From: Candidatus Geothermocultor quzhuomuensis
GTDB taxonomy: Bacteria; Actinomycetota; Aquicultoria; Geothermocultorales; Geothermocultoraceae
NCBI GenBank assembly: GCA_015711795.1
Contig: JACVJC010000015.1
Location: 1 to 58,158, forward strand
Direction: 5' to 3'
DNA: 58,158 bases
Positions 46,260 through 55,159 of the stretch are shown piece after piece. Position 1 is the stretch's first letter. Each line of letters starts with the position of its first letter. The position numbers and the translations under genes are program-made. The notes beneath the pieces were generated by a model. It worked only from the letters and a program-made list of their open reading frames with translations, was not told the DNA's origin and ran no database searches.

Positions 46260-47584
46260 TTCCCTTTCCCCCTCACAGATTGTCTTGTTTTAGGTAAAGG
46301 CTTTGCTTCTTTAATAACTAAATCTAATGCCTTCTTTAAAAGAATATCATATTCTAAGCCTTTTAGGTTACCACTTTTTTCTATGTAATTTTTTAGTGCC
46401 TCCTTATCCTGTCCATAGTATTGGGCTGTCTTTTCAATTTCTTTTTCAATTTCTTCTGGTGTCACTTTTAACTTTTCTCTCTCAGCAATCTCTTCTAAAA
46501 CTAACTCATTTTTAACTCTCGCTTCAGCATCTTTCCGAAAGCTTTCTCGATATTCTAAAGGTTCTTTCCCAATCCGCTTTAAGTAATCCATCATTTCAAC
46601 CCCTTGGACTTTAAGATTTAGCTCGAAGCTATTCATCATTTTATCCATTTGCCTTTCAACAAGAACTTGAGGCACTTCTAAATTAATCCCATCAGTTAGT
46701 TTTTTCATAACCTCATATCTAAATTCTAAATCAGCTAACTCCTTCTTTGCTTCTTTGAGTTTTTCTTTTAAATGCTTTCTTAACTCCTTTAAACTTTTGA
46801 AATCTCCAACTTGCTTAGCAAATGCATCATTTAATTCAGGAAGAATCTTTTCCTTTACTTCTTTAATTGTCACTTTATATTTAACCTCTTTCCCAGCTAT
46901 TTCCTTAACATGATGATTATCTGAGGCTTTGAGTGAAAATTCTCGCGTTTCTCCTTTCCTTGCTCCAATTAAATGCTTTTCAAAATCTTTATGAAGAACT
47001 CCTTTGCCAACCTCAAAGAGAAAATCATCAGCCGAGGATTCTTTATAAGGCTTGCCATCCACAAATCCTTGAAAGCTGATTAAAGCAAAATATCCCTTTT
47101 TTAAAGGTTTATTAACAACTTTTAAATTAGAAAATTTTTCTCTTAACTCATCAATTTTTATATCTATTTCTTTTTCCGTTACTCTATCAGAAATCTTTTC
47201 AGCCTCTATCCCTTTGTAATTCCCGATCTTGAACTTGGGTTTAACTTCGACTTTAGCTTTAAAAATTAACGGTTTTTCCTCCTCAAATTGAATCACTTCT
47301 ACTTCAGGCTGTGCAATTGCTTTAATTTTATTTTTTTCTAATGCAAGAGTGTAAAAGTGAGGTAAAGCTTCACGAAGTGCTTCCTCGTAAACAACAGCCT
47401 TTCCAATCTTAGAATCAATAACTTTTTCGGGAACGTGCCCTTTTCGAAATCCCGGGATGATAACTTTAGCCCTAATTCTTTTATAGGCATTTTTAATGAA
47501 AGGCAAAGTGTCCTTAAAGGGAACTTCTATCTTTAATAAAACCTTATTTTTCTCTCTCTTTAATTCTCTAGTTGATACTTTCAA
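46256..47584 (-). CDS. tig: Trigger factor (ribosome-bound chaperone and PPIase)
   Basis: 442 residues: the ribosome-binding domain with the signature [13 protein letters not shown] (~45-57), the FKBP-type domain (~160-240; [22 protein letters not shown]), and the helical C-terminal domain. Start is TTG with a weak GAAGGG upstream. The first gene of tig-clpP-clpX, preceded by tRNA-Leu as in several Actinobacteria. Confidence 0.95.
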   Translation of the reverse strand: MKVSTRELKREKNKVLLKIEVPFKDTLPFIKNAYKRIRAKVIIPGFRKGHVPEKVIDSKIGKAVVYEEALREALPHFYTLALEKNKIKAIAQPEVEVIQFEEEKPLIFKAKVEVKPKFKIGNYKGIEAEKISDRVTEKEIDIKIDELREKFSNLKVVNKPLKKGYFALISFQGFVDGKPYKESSADDFLFEVGKGVLHKDFEKHLIGARKGETREFSLKASDNHHVKEIAGKEVKYKVTIKEVKEKILPELNDAFAKQVGDFKSLKELRKHLKEKLKEAKKELADLEFRYEVMKKLTDGINLEVPQVLVERQMDKMMNSFELNLKVQGVEMMDYLKRIGKEPLEYRESFRKDAEARVKNELVLEEIAEREKLKVTPEEIEKEIEKTAQYYGQDKEALKNYIEKSGNLKGLEYDILLKKALDLVIKEAKPLPKTRQSVRGKGK

Positions 47585-47864
47585 AATTTTCCCTTCTCAA
47601 TAAGTTTGCTATCTTACCTCTCGATTTGCTTTTTAGCCTTTTAAAGTATTCTAATTTTACAAAAGGTGACAAAATATCTCAATAAACAAAGTTGTTTAGT
47701 TTTGCCTAATCTATTTACTCTCTTTGATTTACTTCCACCTTTTTAACTTTAGCCTTGCCTTCAGACTTCTGCTTACAATTAGGTAAGGACAAAAAGGCAG
47801 TTAGCTTTAAATAACTTAAATAAAGAGAGATAAATCGGAAACAAACTCCAACTTTAATTCAAAG
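47585..47864. other. Gap between tRNA-Leu and tig
   Basis: No gene is recognised in these 280 nt. On the minus strand TTGTCA at about 47667-47672 could be part of the tig promoter, but a matching -10 box at good spacing was not found. Confidence 0.35.
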
Positions 47865-47951
47865 TGGTGCCGCGGGGGAGATTCGAACTCCCACCCACCA
47901 AAGCGGACGTGGTCCTAAGCCACGCGCGTCTACCAACTCCGCCACCGCGGC
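47865..47951 (-). tRNA. tRNA-Leu (anticodon TAG)
   Basis: 87 nt with encoded CCA and the long variable arm of class II tRNAs. Acceptor GCCGCGG pairs with CCGCGGC; the anticodon stem CGTGG/CCACG encloses CTTAGGA, anticodon TAG. GTTCGAATC is the T loop region. Confidence 0.95.
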
Positions 47952-48085
47952 TTTAAAAATTAAACTTACTTTTAAAATCCATTTAACAAAATTTTTCAAA
48001 GGAAAGGGAGTTAAAATTAATTTATCCTAGTTATCCTAGTAATATTATAAAAATCTTAAAGTGGCATATCAAGAAAATAAAAAAT

Positions 48086-49084
48086 TTAATTAAAAGTTTT
48101 TAACTCTTCCTTTATCTTTGCCACAACCTCATTTTTAACTGTCTCATAGCTAAATTGAATTGCATTTTTAATTGCCTTGGCATTTGACTTACCGTGGGAA
48201 ATAACAACTACTCCATTAATTCCAAGTAACTTTGCTCCTCCATATTCATCATAACTTAGCCTCTGAGCTAGCTTTTTAAAGGAAGGTTTAACTAAGAGCC
48301 CACCAATTTTTGAGAAAAGAGTACTACCTACAGCTTCTTTAACCTCAGCCATTAAAGTTTCAGCTAAGCCTTCAGCGACTTTTAAAATTACATTCCCAGT
48401 AAAACCATCACAAACGACTACATCAGCCTTGCCTTGAAAAATTTCTCCTCCCTCAATATTGCCAATAAAATTGAGATTTGAGCTTTCTAAAAGTTTATAA
48501 GCTTCTTTAGTAAGTTCATTCCCTTTTCCTTTTTCTTCACCGATGTTTAAAAGACCAATTTTGGGTTGGGAAACACTATGGAGACTTTGGATATAAACTT
48601 TGCCCAAAAGAGCAAAGTGGTAAAGATTTTCTGGTTTACAGTCTGCATTAGCTCCTGCATCAATTAAGACCACTGGTCTAGTTGGAGTAGGAATGACAAT
48701 GCCAATAGCTGGCCTAGAAATTCCTTTAATTCTTCCAATATTTAAAAGAGAGGCAGCCACTACAGCGCCAGTGTTTCCTGCTGAAACAAAGGCATCTCCT
48801 TTCCCCTCTCTAACCATTCTTGTCCCAATAACAATTGATGACCTCAGCTTAGACTTGATTGCTTGAGTCGGAGGTTCATCCATTTCAATTACTTCCTCAG
48901 CTCTCTCAATCGTAATCCTTTTATTTTCTGTTCCTAACTCTTTCTTTATCTCCTCAAACCTACCAACCAAAACAATCTCGAGATTTTTATTTTCAGCCAA
49001 AGCTAAAAGGGCACCCTTTATTACCTCAAAAGGAGCAAAATCCCCTCCCATAGCATCAGTAATAACCTTTACTTTCCTTCTCAA
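48086..49084 (-). CDS. plsX: Phosphate acyltransferase PlsX
   Basis: Makes acyl-phosphate from acyl-ACP for phospholipid synthesis by the PlsX/PlsY route. 332 residues: VKVITDAMGGDFAPFEVIKG at the N-terminus, DEPPTQAIKSKLRSS (~72), AFVSAGNTGAVVAAS (~101), GLLNIGEE (~181), and VVCDGFTGNVILK (~221). TTG 49084 is chosen because GGGGTG lies 4 nt upstream and gives a start close to the conserved DAMGGD; GTG 49096 is an alternative. Not followed by fabD or fabH here. Confidence 0.92.
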   Translation of the reverse strand: MRRKVKVITDAMGGDFAPFEVIKGALLALAENKNLEIVLVGRFEEIKKELGTENKRITIERAEEVIEMDEPPTQAIKSKLRSSIVIGTRMVREGKGDAFVSAGNTGAVVAASLLNIGRIKGISRPAIGIVIPTPTRPVVLIDAGANADCKPENLYHFALLGKVYIQSLHSVSQPKIGLLNIGEEKGKGNELTKEAYKLLESSNLNFIGNIEGGEIFQGKADVVVCDGFTGNVILKVAEGLAETLMAEVKEAVGSTLFSKIGGLLVKPSFKKLAQRLSYDEYGGAKLLGINGVVVISHGKSNAKAIKNAIQFSYETVKNEVVAKIKEELKTFN

Positions 49085-49351
49085 ACTACACCCCACGCAA
49101 ACTTACTTAGCTTATATAACACTGTAAGAATTTTAAACAGCTGTTTCCAGCATTACAAGACAGAAGAGGTCACTTTATGACATTTTATCCCGTTAAAAAG
49201 GTTTATTCAAATTTTTCAAAGTTAAGAGCAATATCAAAAAGATATTGTTAATGAAGTTTTTTATTAAATCTTCGATTTCAATAATCGAAAAGCTGTCTGC
49301 CAGCGCCTGGCGCTGGCAGACAAAAGACATTTACAAAAAAGATTGACAAAA
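49085..49351. other. Gap between the efflux operon and plsX
   Basis: No gene is recognised. It holds the strong palindrome at 49295-49321 and a neighbouring hairpin TTCGATT/AATCGAA at about 49271-49289. Confidence 0.45.
49295..49321. repeat. Perfect 13-bp palindrome, CTGCC/GGCAG family
   Basis: GTCTGCCAGCGCC and GGCGCTGGCAGAC are exact reverse complements around a single T. It is far more GC-rich than the flanks. It shares TCTGCCA/TGGCAGA with the pair at 55634/55661. It lies just after the SHOCT gene on the minus strand, where it could act as a transcript end, but no U-run follows on that strand. Confidence 0.65.
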
Positions 49352-49606
49352 TCAATCAAGAATGTTCTTTTTCATAGTCTTGAATTCTTTTTCATTTATC
49401 TCGCCTTTAGCATATCGTTCCTTAAGAATATCAAGCGCTTTATTTCCCGAAATATAATGTATTGCCTTTTTGGAAGTAAATAGCTTTACAATCAGGAAAA
49501 CTATAAGAAATACCACTATGAAAAGGAGAAGGAATTTGAAAAAGAAAAACGGAAATGGATGATGGATAAAAGCTCCACCCCTACCAACAACAGCTAAACT
49601 TAGCAT
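49352..49606 (-). CDS. Small membrane protein with SHOCT domain
   Basis: 84 residues: a membrane helix rich in Phe, Leu and Val (~23-43, FKFLLLFIVVFLIVFLIV) and a C-terminal SHOCT motif (ALDILKERYAKGEINEKEF), a short helical module used for oligomerisation. Last gene of the efflux unit, 26 nt after the DUF5666-like gene. Function unknown. Confidence 0.75.
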   Translation of the reverse strand: MLSLAVVGRGGAFIHHPFPFFFFKFLLLFIVVFLIVFLIVKLFTSKKAIHYISGNKALDILKERYAKGEINEKEFKTMKKNILD

Positions 49607-49632
49607 TTGAAATCACCTCCCTACTTTCTAAA

Positions 49633-50076
49633 TCAGTTCTTTGATAACGATATAATCATAATTTCTCTGGCTTCAATGTTTCCGTCTTTGTCATGCTCCC
49701 CTTCTACGAGAACTTTTGCTCCTGCTTTAATATCATCAAGGCTCCCCAAGCCAGCTTTTTTAACCACAACATTAGCAGGAATTTTTATTTTGATAGAGCC
49801 CATACGGGTAGTCATAGTGATGGTATCCCCACTAACTTTATCCACCTTCCCCACTATGTTAGCTTGACCTACTTGGTTCCTTCCTGCTCCCGGCTGTTCT
49901 CCTCCAAACATTCCCGGCATCCTCTGCTGGAAACCCTCTACTCTATTGCCAAACCGCTGCCGCATTTGATTAATAAAACTTTGCTCTTGATACTTCATGC
50001 CAAGCCAAAATGAACCTCCTGCAACCGCTAAAAATGCAACTATCAATATTACTGCTAACATTCCCTTACTTTTCAT
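49633..50076 (-). CDS. Membrane-anchored DUF5666-like protein
   Basis: 147 residues: one N-terminal helix (GMLAVILIVAFLAVAGGSF, ~5-23), a Gly/Gln/Met-rich linker (FQQRMPGMFGGEQPGAG), and a small beta domain (NIVGKVDKVSGDTITMTT, IKAGAKVLVEGEHDKDGNIE) of the DUF5666/OB-like type. The linker resembles metal- or stress-related envelope proteins. In the efflux operon after the permease (23 nt). Role unknown, perhaps an accessory protein outside the membrane. Confidence 0.6.
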   Translation of the reverse strand: MKSKGMLAVILIVAFLAVAGGSFWLGMKYQEQSFINQMRQRFGNRVEGFQQRMPGMFGGEQPGAGRNQVGQANIVGKVDKVSGDTITMTTRMGSIKIKIPANVVVKKAGLGSLDDIKAGAKVLVEGEHDKDGNIEAREIMIISLSKN

Positions 50077-50099
50077 AACAAAATTCCCCTCTTTAAAAT

Positions 50100-51323
50100 T
50101 TACTCATACCTCAAAGCCTCAATCGGACTTAAGAGAGAAGCTCGTCTCGCTGGATAGATGCCAAAGAATATCCCAACCGCAGCTGAAAATAAAAAAGCGA
50201 GAAGAACTGAGGTCATCGATACGACAAAGGGCCAACCACCAATGATTGAAAAGATATAACTCCCGATAAAACCAAGGAGAAGCCCCATGCTCCCGCCCAA
50301 CAAACTCAAGACCACAGATTCGGTGAGAAACTGCCCGAGGATGTCTTTCCGCTTGGCGCCGACTGCTTTTCTCAAGCCAATTTCCCGCGTTCTTTCCGTT
50401 ACCGAAACCAGCATAATATTCATAATCCCGATGCCTCCAACGATGAGAGAGATAGCAGCAATGCCTCCCAGCAACATAGTGAACGTCGCACTTACCTGGG
50501 TCATCGTACTTAAAATATCAGTCTGATTCATAATGCGAAAATCTGCATTGTTGGGGTTATCTATTTTATGCTGGTGCAACAAGAGAGTGCTAATTTGGTT
50601 AGCTGCTAGCTCCATTTCGTCTTCATTTTTTACCTTAATACTGATAGACTGGAGGTTATCTGAACCAAAAAGCCTTTTTTGGGCAGTGGAAAGAGGAATA
50701 AAGACTTGGTCGTCAAGGTTTTGAAAACCAGCCTGACCTTTTTTCTCCATGATGCCAATTACTAAGAAAGGTAAATTTTTAATCTTGATGGTCTTGCCGA
50801 TGGGGCTATCCCCCTGAGAGAAGAGGTCGCTGACCACATTTTGACCTAAAACAGCTACTCTGCTTTGAGCGTTTTGGTCTTCAGGTCGAATAAACTCGCC
50901 AAAAGCTACGTTAGAATTATGAACCTCTTGATATTCGGGAACCACACCTGTAATCCTGGTGTTCACATTTCGATTTAAATATACAACCTGAGCAGAACCG
51001 CTAAACTCGGGCGAGACCATTTCCACAGTCGGTACTTCTTTGGTAATGGCATCTGCATCATCATTGGTAAGCGTTGTTGCTGTGCCAGCTGCTTGACGGG
51101 CTCCACCAAAGGCTATGCCAGCGCTACCAGGCATTATCATAAGCAGGTTTGAACCAAGCGATTGGATTCTACTAGTCACAGATGCAGTTGCACCGTTGCC
51201 GACTGAAATCATAGCAATTACTGCCCCCACGCCAATCATGATACCGAGCATAGTTAAACCAGAGCGCATCTTATTAGCTGATAACCCCCGCCAGGCAATT
51301 TTAATGTTTTTAATGATGTTCAT
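50100..51323 (-). CDS. MacB-type ABC transporter permease
   Basis: 407 residues with the FtsX/MacB layout: a first helix (SGLTMLGIMIGVGAVIAMIS, ~18-37), a large extracytoplasmic MacB_PCD domain (~55-270), and three C-terminal helices, with VTERTREIGLRKAVGAKRKD (~311) as the cytoplasmic coupling helix. Such mechanotransmission ABC systems export antibiotics, peptides or lipids. Encoded with its ATPase 47 nt upstream and an adaptor protein. Confidence 0.92.
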   Translation of the reverse strand: MNIIKNIKIAWRGLSANKMRSGLTMLGIMIGVGAVIAMISVGNGATASVTSRIQSLGSNLLMIMPGSAGIAFGGARQAAGTATTLTNDDADAITKEVPTVEMVSPEFSGSAQVVYLNRNVNTRITGVVPEYQEVHNSNVAFGEFIRPEDQNAQSRVAVLGQNVVSDLFSQGDSPIGKTIKIKNLPFLVIGIMEKKGQAGFQNLDDQVFIPLSTAQKRLFGSDNLQSISIKVKNEDEMELAANQISTLLLHQHKIDNPNNADFRIMNQTDILSTMTQVSATFTMLLGGIAAISLIVGGIGIMNIMLVSVTERTREIGLRKAVGAKRKDILGQFLTESVVLSLLGGSMGLLLGFIGSYIFSIIGGWPFVVSMTSVLLAFLFSAAVGIFFGIYPARRASLLSPIEALRYE

Positions 51324-51370
51324 TCCTTCTCTCCTACCTAATCCAGTTGGTCTGGGCTGTCTTTTAAATC

Positions 51371-52072
51371 TTAATGGTTTACTACTTTTTCATCGCTTAT
51401 GACCTTTCCGTCTTGGAGATGAATGATTCTTTTAGCGTAGTCAGCAATATGCTTCTCATGGGTTATTAAAATTACCGTTTTGCCTTCCTGGTTTAGCTTT
51501 TTGAAGATAGTCATAATCTCATTACCAGATTTGGTATCTAAATTCCCAGTGGGCTCATCGGCTAAGATAATGGAAGGATTATTAACTAAAGCGCGGGCGA
51601 TGGCAACTCGCTGCTGCTGTCCTCCGGATAGTTCATTGGGCATAGAACCCACTTTATGCTCAAGGCCGACTGCGCGTAACACCTCAAGAGCCTTGCCTCG
51701 CACGTCTCGAGTCTTTCTCGGTCCATATGTCAACGGCAAAATTACATTATCAAGTGCAGATGTCCTAAGTAAAAGATTAAACTGCTGAAAAACAAAGCCA
51801 ATTTTTTCATTGCGTATCTCCGCTAGTTGGTCATCGTCGAGTTCGCCAACAACGACACCATCTAAGAGATAATGCCCGCTAGTCGGCTGGTCGAGGCAGC
51901 CCAGAAGGTGCAATAAAGTCGATTTCCCCGAGCCAGAGGGTCCCATAATCGCTACGAATTCCCCTTCACAAACGGTTAACATAACATTCTGGAGAGCTTT
52001 AACTGCTGTTTCTCCAGAACCATATATTTTTGTCAGTCCAATAGTCTTAATAATCGTCTTACCATTAATCAT
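51371..52072 (-). CDS. MacB-type ABC transporter ATPase
   Basis: 233 residues. Walker [16 protein letters not shown] (~44), Q-loop FVFQQFNLL, signature [15 protein letters not shown] (~143), Walker [13 protein letters not shown] (~163), and the H-loop in LITHEKH. Typical of the LolD/MacB/FtsE group. It powers the permease encoded downstream. Confidence 0.95.
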   Translation of the reverse strand: MINGKTIIKTIGLTKIYGSGETAVKALQNVMLTVCEGEFVAIMGPSGSGKSTLLHLLGCLDQPTSGHYLLDGVVVGELDDDQLAEIRNEKIGFVFQQFNLLLRTSALDNVILPLTYGPRKTRDVRGKALEVLRAVGLEHKVGSMPNELSGGQQQRVAIARALVNNPSIILADEPTGNLDTKSGNEIMTIFKKLNQEGKTVILITHEKHIADYAKRIIHLQDGKVISDEKVVNH

Positions 52073-52077
52073 GATTT

Positions 52078-53448
52078 CTACCTCCCAAACATCAGTCCCA
52101 TACCAGGCACGCCCATTCGCTTCTCTATGCTAGATTGCTGACCAGTACTTAAAAACAGACTTATCACAATTTCATCACCTTCCAAAAGCCCACTGGTAAT
52201 CTCAGTATTATCGTCATCGGAAAGACCAACTTCCACCGGGATATCAGTAGGAGTTCCGTCAATCAGCTTACTCACAACCTTCTGTCCTTCTACCGAACGG
52301 AGAGCCAGATTGGGCACGACCAAGACATTCTCTCTCCGTCCCAAATCAATCTTCAAATTGGCAGTCATACCAAGTTGAATTTTCGGATCAGGCTTTTCAA
52401 TAGAGACAATAATGTTGTAAGTAATTACATCCTGACTACTTAGTGGATTAGGGTCGACAAAAATAACCTTTCCTTTAAATTCTTTATCAGGTAAAGCGTC
52501 CAAGCTAATAGAAACACTTTGGCCTTTAGCTACTTTTGGAATATCCACCTGGTCAACTGAAGCTTTGACTTGAAGATTTTCTAAATCAGCAATGACAATA
52601 AAATCATTTGAGCTTGAAGAGGCACTGGTAGCGGCTGAGCTTACACTTGCCTGAGAACCAGCGCTAACTTGTTCGCCCACGCTGGCATTGACCGCTAGGA
52701 CAGTACCAGCAATCGGGGAGACAAGTGTTGCTTTAGCTAAATTATCTAAAGCTTCCTCGTAGTTCTCTTTAGCTTGAATAACTAAAGCTTCTTGAATATC
52801 AATGTCATAACTTGAAGACCCAGCTTTTTTTGCTTCAAGTTGGGCTACAGCTAAATCATATTGTCCTTGAGCATAGTCAACCTTGTCTTGAGCAGCCCTA
52901 ATTTCTTCTTTGGTTGCAGATGAATTGTGTTGAAGTTTATCTAAATCACTCTTAGCTTTATTGAGCTCTTTTAAAGCATTATTTACTGAGACTTCTTGAA
53001 CTTTGATGTCTTCAGAGCTTGTCCCAGCTTTAAGCTGACTCAATTTGGCATTGGCACTATAAAGGTTTGCTCTAGCGATGGCGACCTGTCTTTTTAAGTT
53101 TTTATCATCAATCCTTGCTAGTACTTGTCCTACTTTAACTTTATCGCCAACTTTTACTTTAACTTCGGTCAGCTTCCCGCTAACTTCGAAATTTAATGTC
53201 ACTTTGTTTTGCGATTCCACTATTCCAGTAACAGCTAAAGTCGGGGTGATGTCGCCTCTAACAACTTTAACCGTTTGAGTCTCTCCCCTTTGGGCGTCAG
53301 TTTTTTTAAACCAAATATTGTATGCGACAAATGCGAAAGAGAAAAAAGCAATCACTGACAAAATAACCATTAAAGCTTTTGTCCCCATTTTGCTTTTTTT
53401 AATATTCTTTCTCTCTTTTAGTAGTTGATTGCCTATTTCTTCTTCCAT
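52078..53448 (-). CDS. MacA/HlyD-type periplasmic adaptor (efflux RND/ABC)
   Basis: 456 residues: an N-terminal membrane helix (~24-46), lipoyl-like half-motifs (VESQNKVTLNFEVSGKLTEV; SPIAGTVLAVNASVGEQVS), a long alpha-helical hairpin (~125-235), a beta-barrel and a membrane-proximal domain (VLVVPNLALRSVEGQKVVSK). A Ser/Ala-rich stretch (SAATSASSSSN, ~272-283) interrupts the beta domain. First gene of the five-gene efflux operon. No Shine-Dalgarno sequence is seen before its ATG. Two 11-bp direct repeats end 20 nt before it. Confidence 0.9.
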   Translation of the reverse strand: MEEEIGNQLLKERKNIKKSKMGTKALMVILSVIAFFSFAFVAYNIWFKKTDAQRGETQTVKVVRGDITPTLAVTGIVESQNKVTLNFEVSGKLTEVKVKVGDKVKVGQVLARIDDKNLKRQVAIARANLYSANAKLSQLKAGTSSEDIKVQEVSVNNALKELNKAKSDLDKLQHNSSATKEEIRAAQDKVDYAQGQYDLAVAQLEAKKAGSSSYDIDIQEALVIQAKENYEEALDNLAKATLVSPIAGTVLAVNASVGEQVSAGSQASVSSAATSASSSSNDFIVIADLENLQVKASVDQVDIPKVAKGQSVSISLDALPDKEFKGKVIFVDPNPLSSQDVITYNIIVSIEKPDPKIQLGMTANLKIDLGRRENVLVVPNLALRSVEGQKVVSKLIDGTPTDIPVEVGLSDDDNTEITSGLLEGDEIVISLFLSTGQQSSIEKRMGVPGMGLMFGR

Positions 53449-53468
53449 GGAAATAAATTTAAAAGAAA

Positions 53469-53490
53469 AAGCTGAGAAAAAGCTGAAAAA
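53469..53490 (-). promoter_or_regulatory. Tandem 11-bp direct repeats before the efflux operon
   Basis: TTTTTCAGCTT and TTTCTCAGCTT follow each other without a gap on the minus strand, 20 nt before the adaptor ATG. OmpR/PhoB-type regulators bind tandem 11-bp repeats. A closely related pair lies before the response regulator gene at 55755. Confidence 0.5.
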
Positions 53491-53666
53491 TAATTTTTTG
53501 GCTCTCGCTTAAGCTCCAATTGTGCACAACTACTCAGTCGGCTTTCCCCATTTATATTTTTCCGTCTTTCTTCATCCAACAGTCTTAAATGATAGAAGGA
53601 GAAAAGATAGGTTAGAGTAAGGGTTGAAGTTTGAGAAGTTCAAATGTTATGGAGACTTAAAATGAG

Positions 53667-53696
53667 ATGACAAGGTTTATTTTTTTTTGATATAAT
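53667..53696 (+). promoter_or_regulatory. Promoter of hypC
   Basis: ATGACA (-35, 5 of 6), an 18-bp spacer and TATAAT with an extended TG (TGATATAAT). The start would be about 50 nt before the hypC ATG, leaving room for the GGGGGTG ribosome site. Confidence 0.65.
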
Positions 53697-53755
53697 TTTT
53701 TTCAATTTAAAAAGTAATCTTAGTAATTAGCTGATATTAATTAAGGGGGTGCAGG

Positions 53756-54001
53756 ATGTGTCTAGGAGTTCCAGGCAAGATTATTAAGATAAAGGATTTA
53801 GTCGGAATGCCTATAGCTGAGGTTGACTTTGGGGGTGTGGTCAAAGAAGCAGGTTTAACCATGCTTCCTGAAGCTAAAGTAGGCGATTATGTAATAGTTC
53901 ATGCTGGCTTTGCAATCAGACTTCTTGAAGAAAAAGAAGCCCTTGAAACCATCAAGCTTCTTGAAGATATGAGTGGCCAATCTTACTATCAAGAATCTTA
54001 A
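53756..54001 (+). CDS. hypC: Hydrogenase maturation chaperone HypC/HupF family
   Basis: 81 residues starting MCLGVPGKIIKI; the Cys directly after Met is the residue that carries the Fe(CN)2CO precursor with HypD and binds the hydrogenase large subunit. Later GDYVIVHAGFAIRLLEEKEA is also standard. Shine-Dalgarno GGGGGTG. No other hyp gene or hydrogenase is in the window, so it stands alone here; the rest of the maturation set must be elsewhere if it works in that pathway. Confidence 0.9.
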   Translation: MCLGVPGKIIKIKDLVGMPIAEVDFGGVVKEAGLTMLPEAKVGDYVIVHAGFAIRLLEEKEALETIKLLEDMSGQSYYQES

Positions 54002-54122
54002 AGAAATCTTAGAGAAACTTGCCTCAGGAATTCAGTAAGGAAAAATTTCCCAATATAGTCTTGCCTTGTCATATTATTTAAATTACAATATGGGCAATTT
54101 TTAAAAGAGTAAGGAAGTAAAA

Positions 54123-54485
54123 ATGGAAAAGGAAAATTTTGCAGGAAAATATTATATAAAGATCTTTGGAACGGCAGCAGTGGAAATCCCAAGTTCTCAT
54201 TGTAACATTTGTGGATCATTTGGAAAGATTGAAGAATATGTAGCTGAACTCGCTTCAATTCTTAAGCAGAAGTACGGAGACCAGGTTGAAGTGAAGTTTA
54301 TTGATATTTTTCTTTCACCTGAAATTGATGCCTACAAGGAAATTTTGTTTTTAGCTCTGACTGGTCAGGTTCAGTTGCCTATTGTAACAATAAATGACCA
54401 AGTCAGATTGAGCGGGAATCTTTCTATGACTTCAATCCTCGATGAACTGGAATCAATTGGACTTAAACCACCAGTTGAGCATTGA
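54123..54485 (+). CDS. Small thioredoxin-fold protein with CxxC
   Basis: 120 residues. The N-terminal strand IKIFGTAAVEIPSSHCNICG ends in a Cys-Asn-Ile-Cys pair (~27-30), a helix follows (EEYVAELASILKQKYG), then strand VEVKFIDIF, and QLPIVTINDQVRLSG has the cis-Pro position of thioredoxin folds. It looks like a DUF1462/YuzD- or NrdH-type redox protein, but I cannot name it. It follows hypC by 121 nt on the same strand and may share its transcript. Confidence 0.6.
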   Translation: MEKENFAGKYYIKIFGTAAVEIPSSHCNICGSFGKIEEYVAELASILKQKYGDQVEVKFIDIFLSPEIDAYKEILFLALTGQVQLPIVTINDQVRLSGNLSMTSILDELESIGLKPPVEH

Positions 54486-54607
54486 CCAAAATAAAAGCTT
54501 TAATAAAACCAGATTGTCACTTTATCTAAACCGATATGCAAAACCACAATCCTTAAACCAAAATTTAAATTTCAAGCAGTTCAAGCAAAAAATTTATCTT
54601 TAAGATA

Positions 54608-54616
54608 TGATATAAT
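54608..54616 (+). promoter_or_regulatory. Extended -10 promoter of smpB, probably leaderless
   Basis: TGATATAAT ends 6 nt before GTG 54623, so transcription should begin at the start codon. No Shine-Dalgarno sequence is present and no strong -35 box was found. Confidence 0.6.
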
Positions 54617-54622
54617 ATAAAA

Positions 54623-55084
54623 GTGGAAAAAGTTGTTGCAACTAACAAAAAAGCTTATTATGACTATTTTATCGAAGAGGCCTATGAAGCTGGAATTTCT
54701 TTAGAAGGTTCGGAGGTGAAGTCGCTTCGGGAAGGAAAAGTCTCTTTAAAAGATAGTTATGCCCAAGTAAAGTTAGGAGAAGTATTCATTTATAATATGC
54801 ATATTAGTCCTTTTGAAAAAGGAAGCGCTTTTAATCCCCAACCAAAAAGGGTACGGAAGTTACTTCTTCATAAATATGAGATTAAAAAACTGATTGGGAA
54901 AACTAAGGAAAAAGGATATACTCTTGTTCCCTTAAAAGTTTATTTTAAAGGCAAAGTGGCTAAGATTGAGCTGGGTTTAGCCAAGGGCAAAAAGCTTTAT
55001 GATAAAAGAAGGAAAATAGCTGAAAAAACAGCCCAGCGTGAATTAGAAAGAACTCTTAAAGAACGCACGCTCAGTAAAAAATAA
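54623..55084 (+). CDS. smpB: SsrA-binding protein SmpB
   Basis: Binds tmRNA and brings it to stalled ribosomes. 153 residues: [20 protein letters not shown] at the N-terminus, [20 protein letters not shown] (~30-49), [12 protein letters not shown], and a basic C-terminal tail ([20 protein letters not shown]) that mimics an mRNA in the decoding channel. Start GTG, in a probable leaderless setting. The tmRNA gene lies 75 nt downstream on the same strand. Confidence 0.95.
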   Translation: MEKVVATNKKAYYDYFIEEAYEAGISLEGSEVKSLREGKVSLKDSYAQVKLGEVFIYNMHISPFEKGSAFNPQPKRVRKLLLHKYEIKKLIGKTKEKGYTLVPLKVYFKGKVAKIELGLAKGKKLYDKRRKIAEKTAQRELERTLKERTLSKK

Positions 55085-55107
55085 CTGTGAGCTGTGATTC
55101 ATGTTCC

Positions 55108-55144
55108 GTGACTCGTAAAATCATTAAAATGAGTAACGAGTCAC
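55108..55144. repeat. Inverted repeat before the tmRNA gene
   Basis: GTGACTCGT and ACGAGTCAC, nine perfect pairs around a 19-nt spacer, end 15 nt before the tmRNA 5' end. It could be part of the tmRNA precursor or a protein site; nothing decides. Confidence 0.5.
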
Positions 55145-55159
55145 AATCAAGAAAAGATT

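Noticed and set aside
52620-52665. Ser/Ala-rich stretch in the MacA-like protein as a frameshift
   Set aside because: The frame is continuous and the beta-domain motifs resume correctly on both sides; it is a low-complexity loop.
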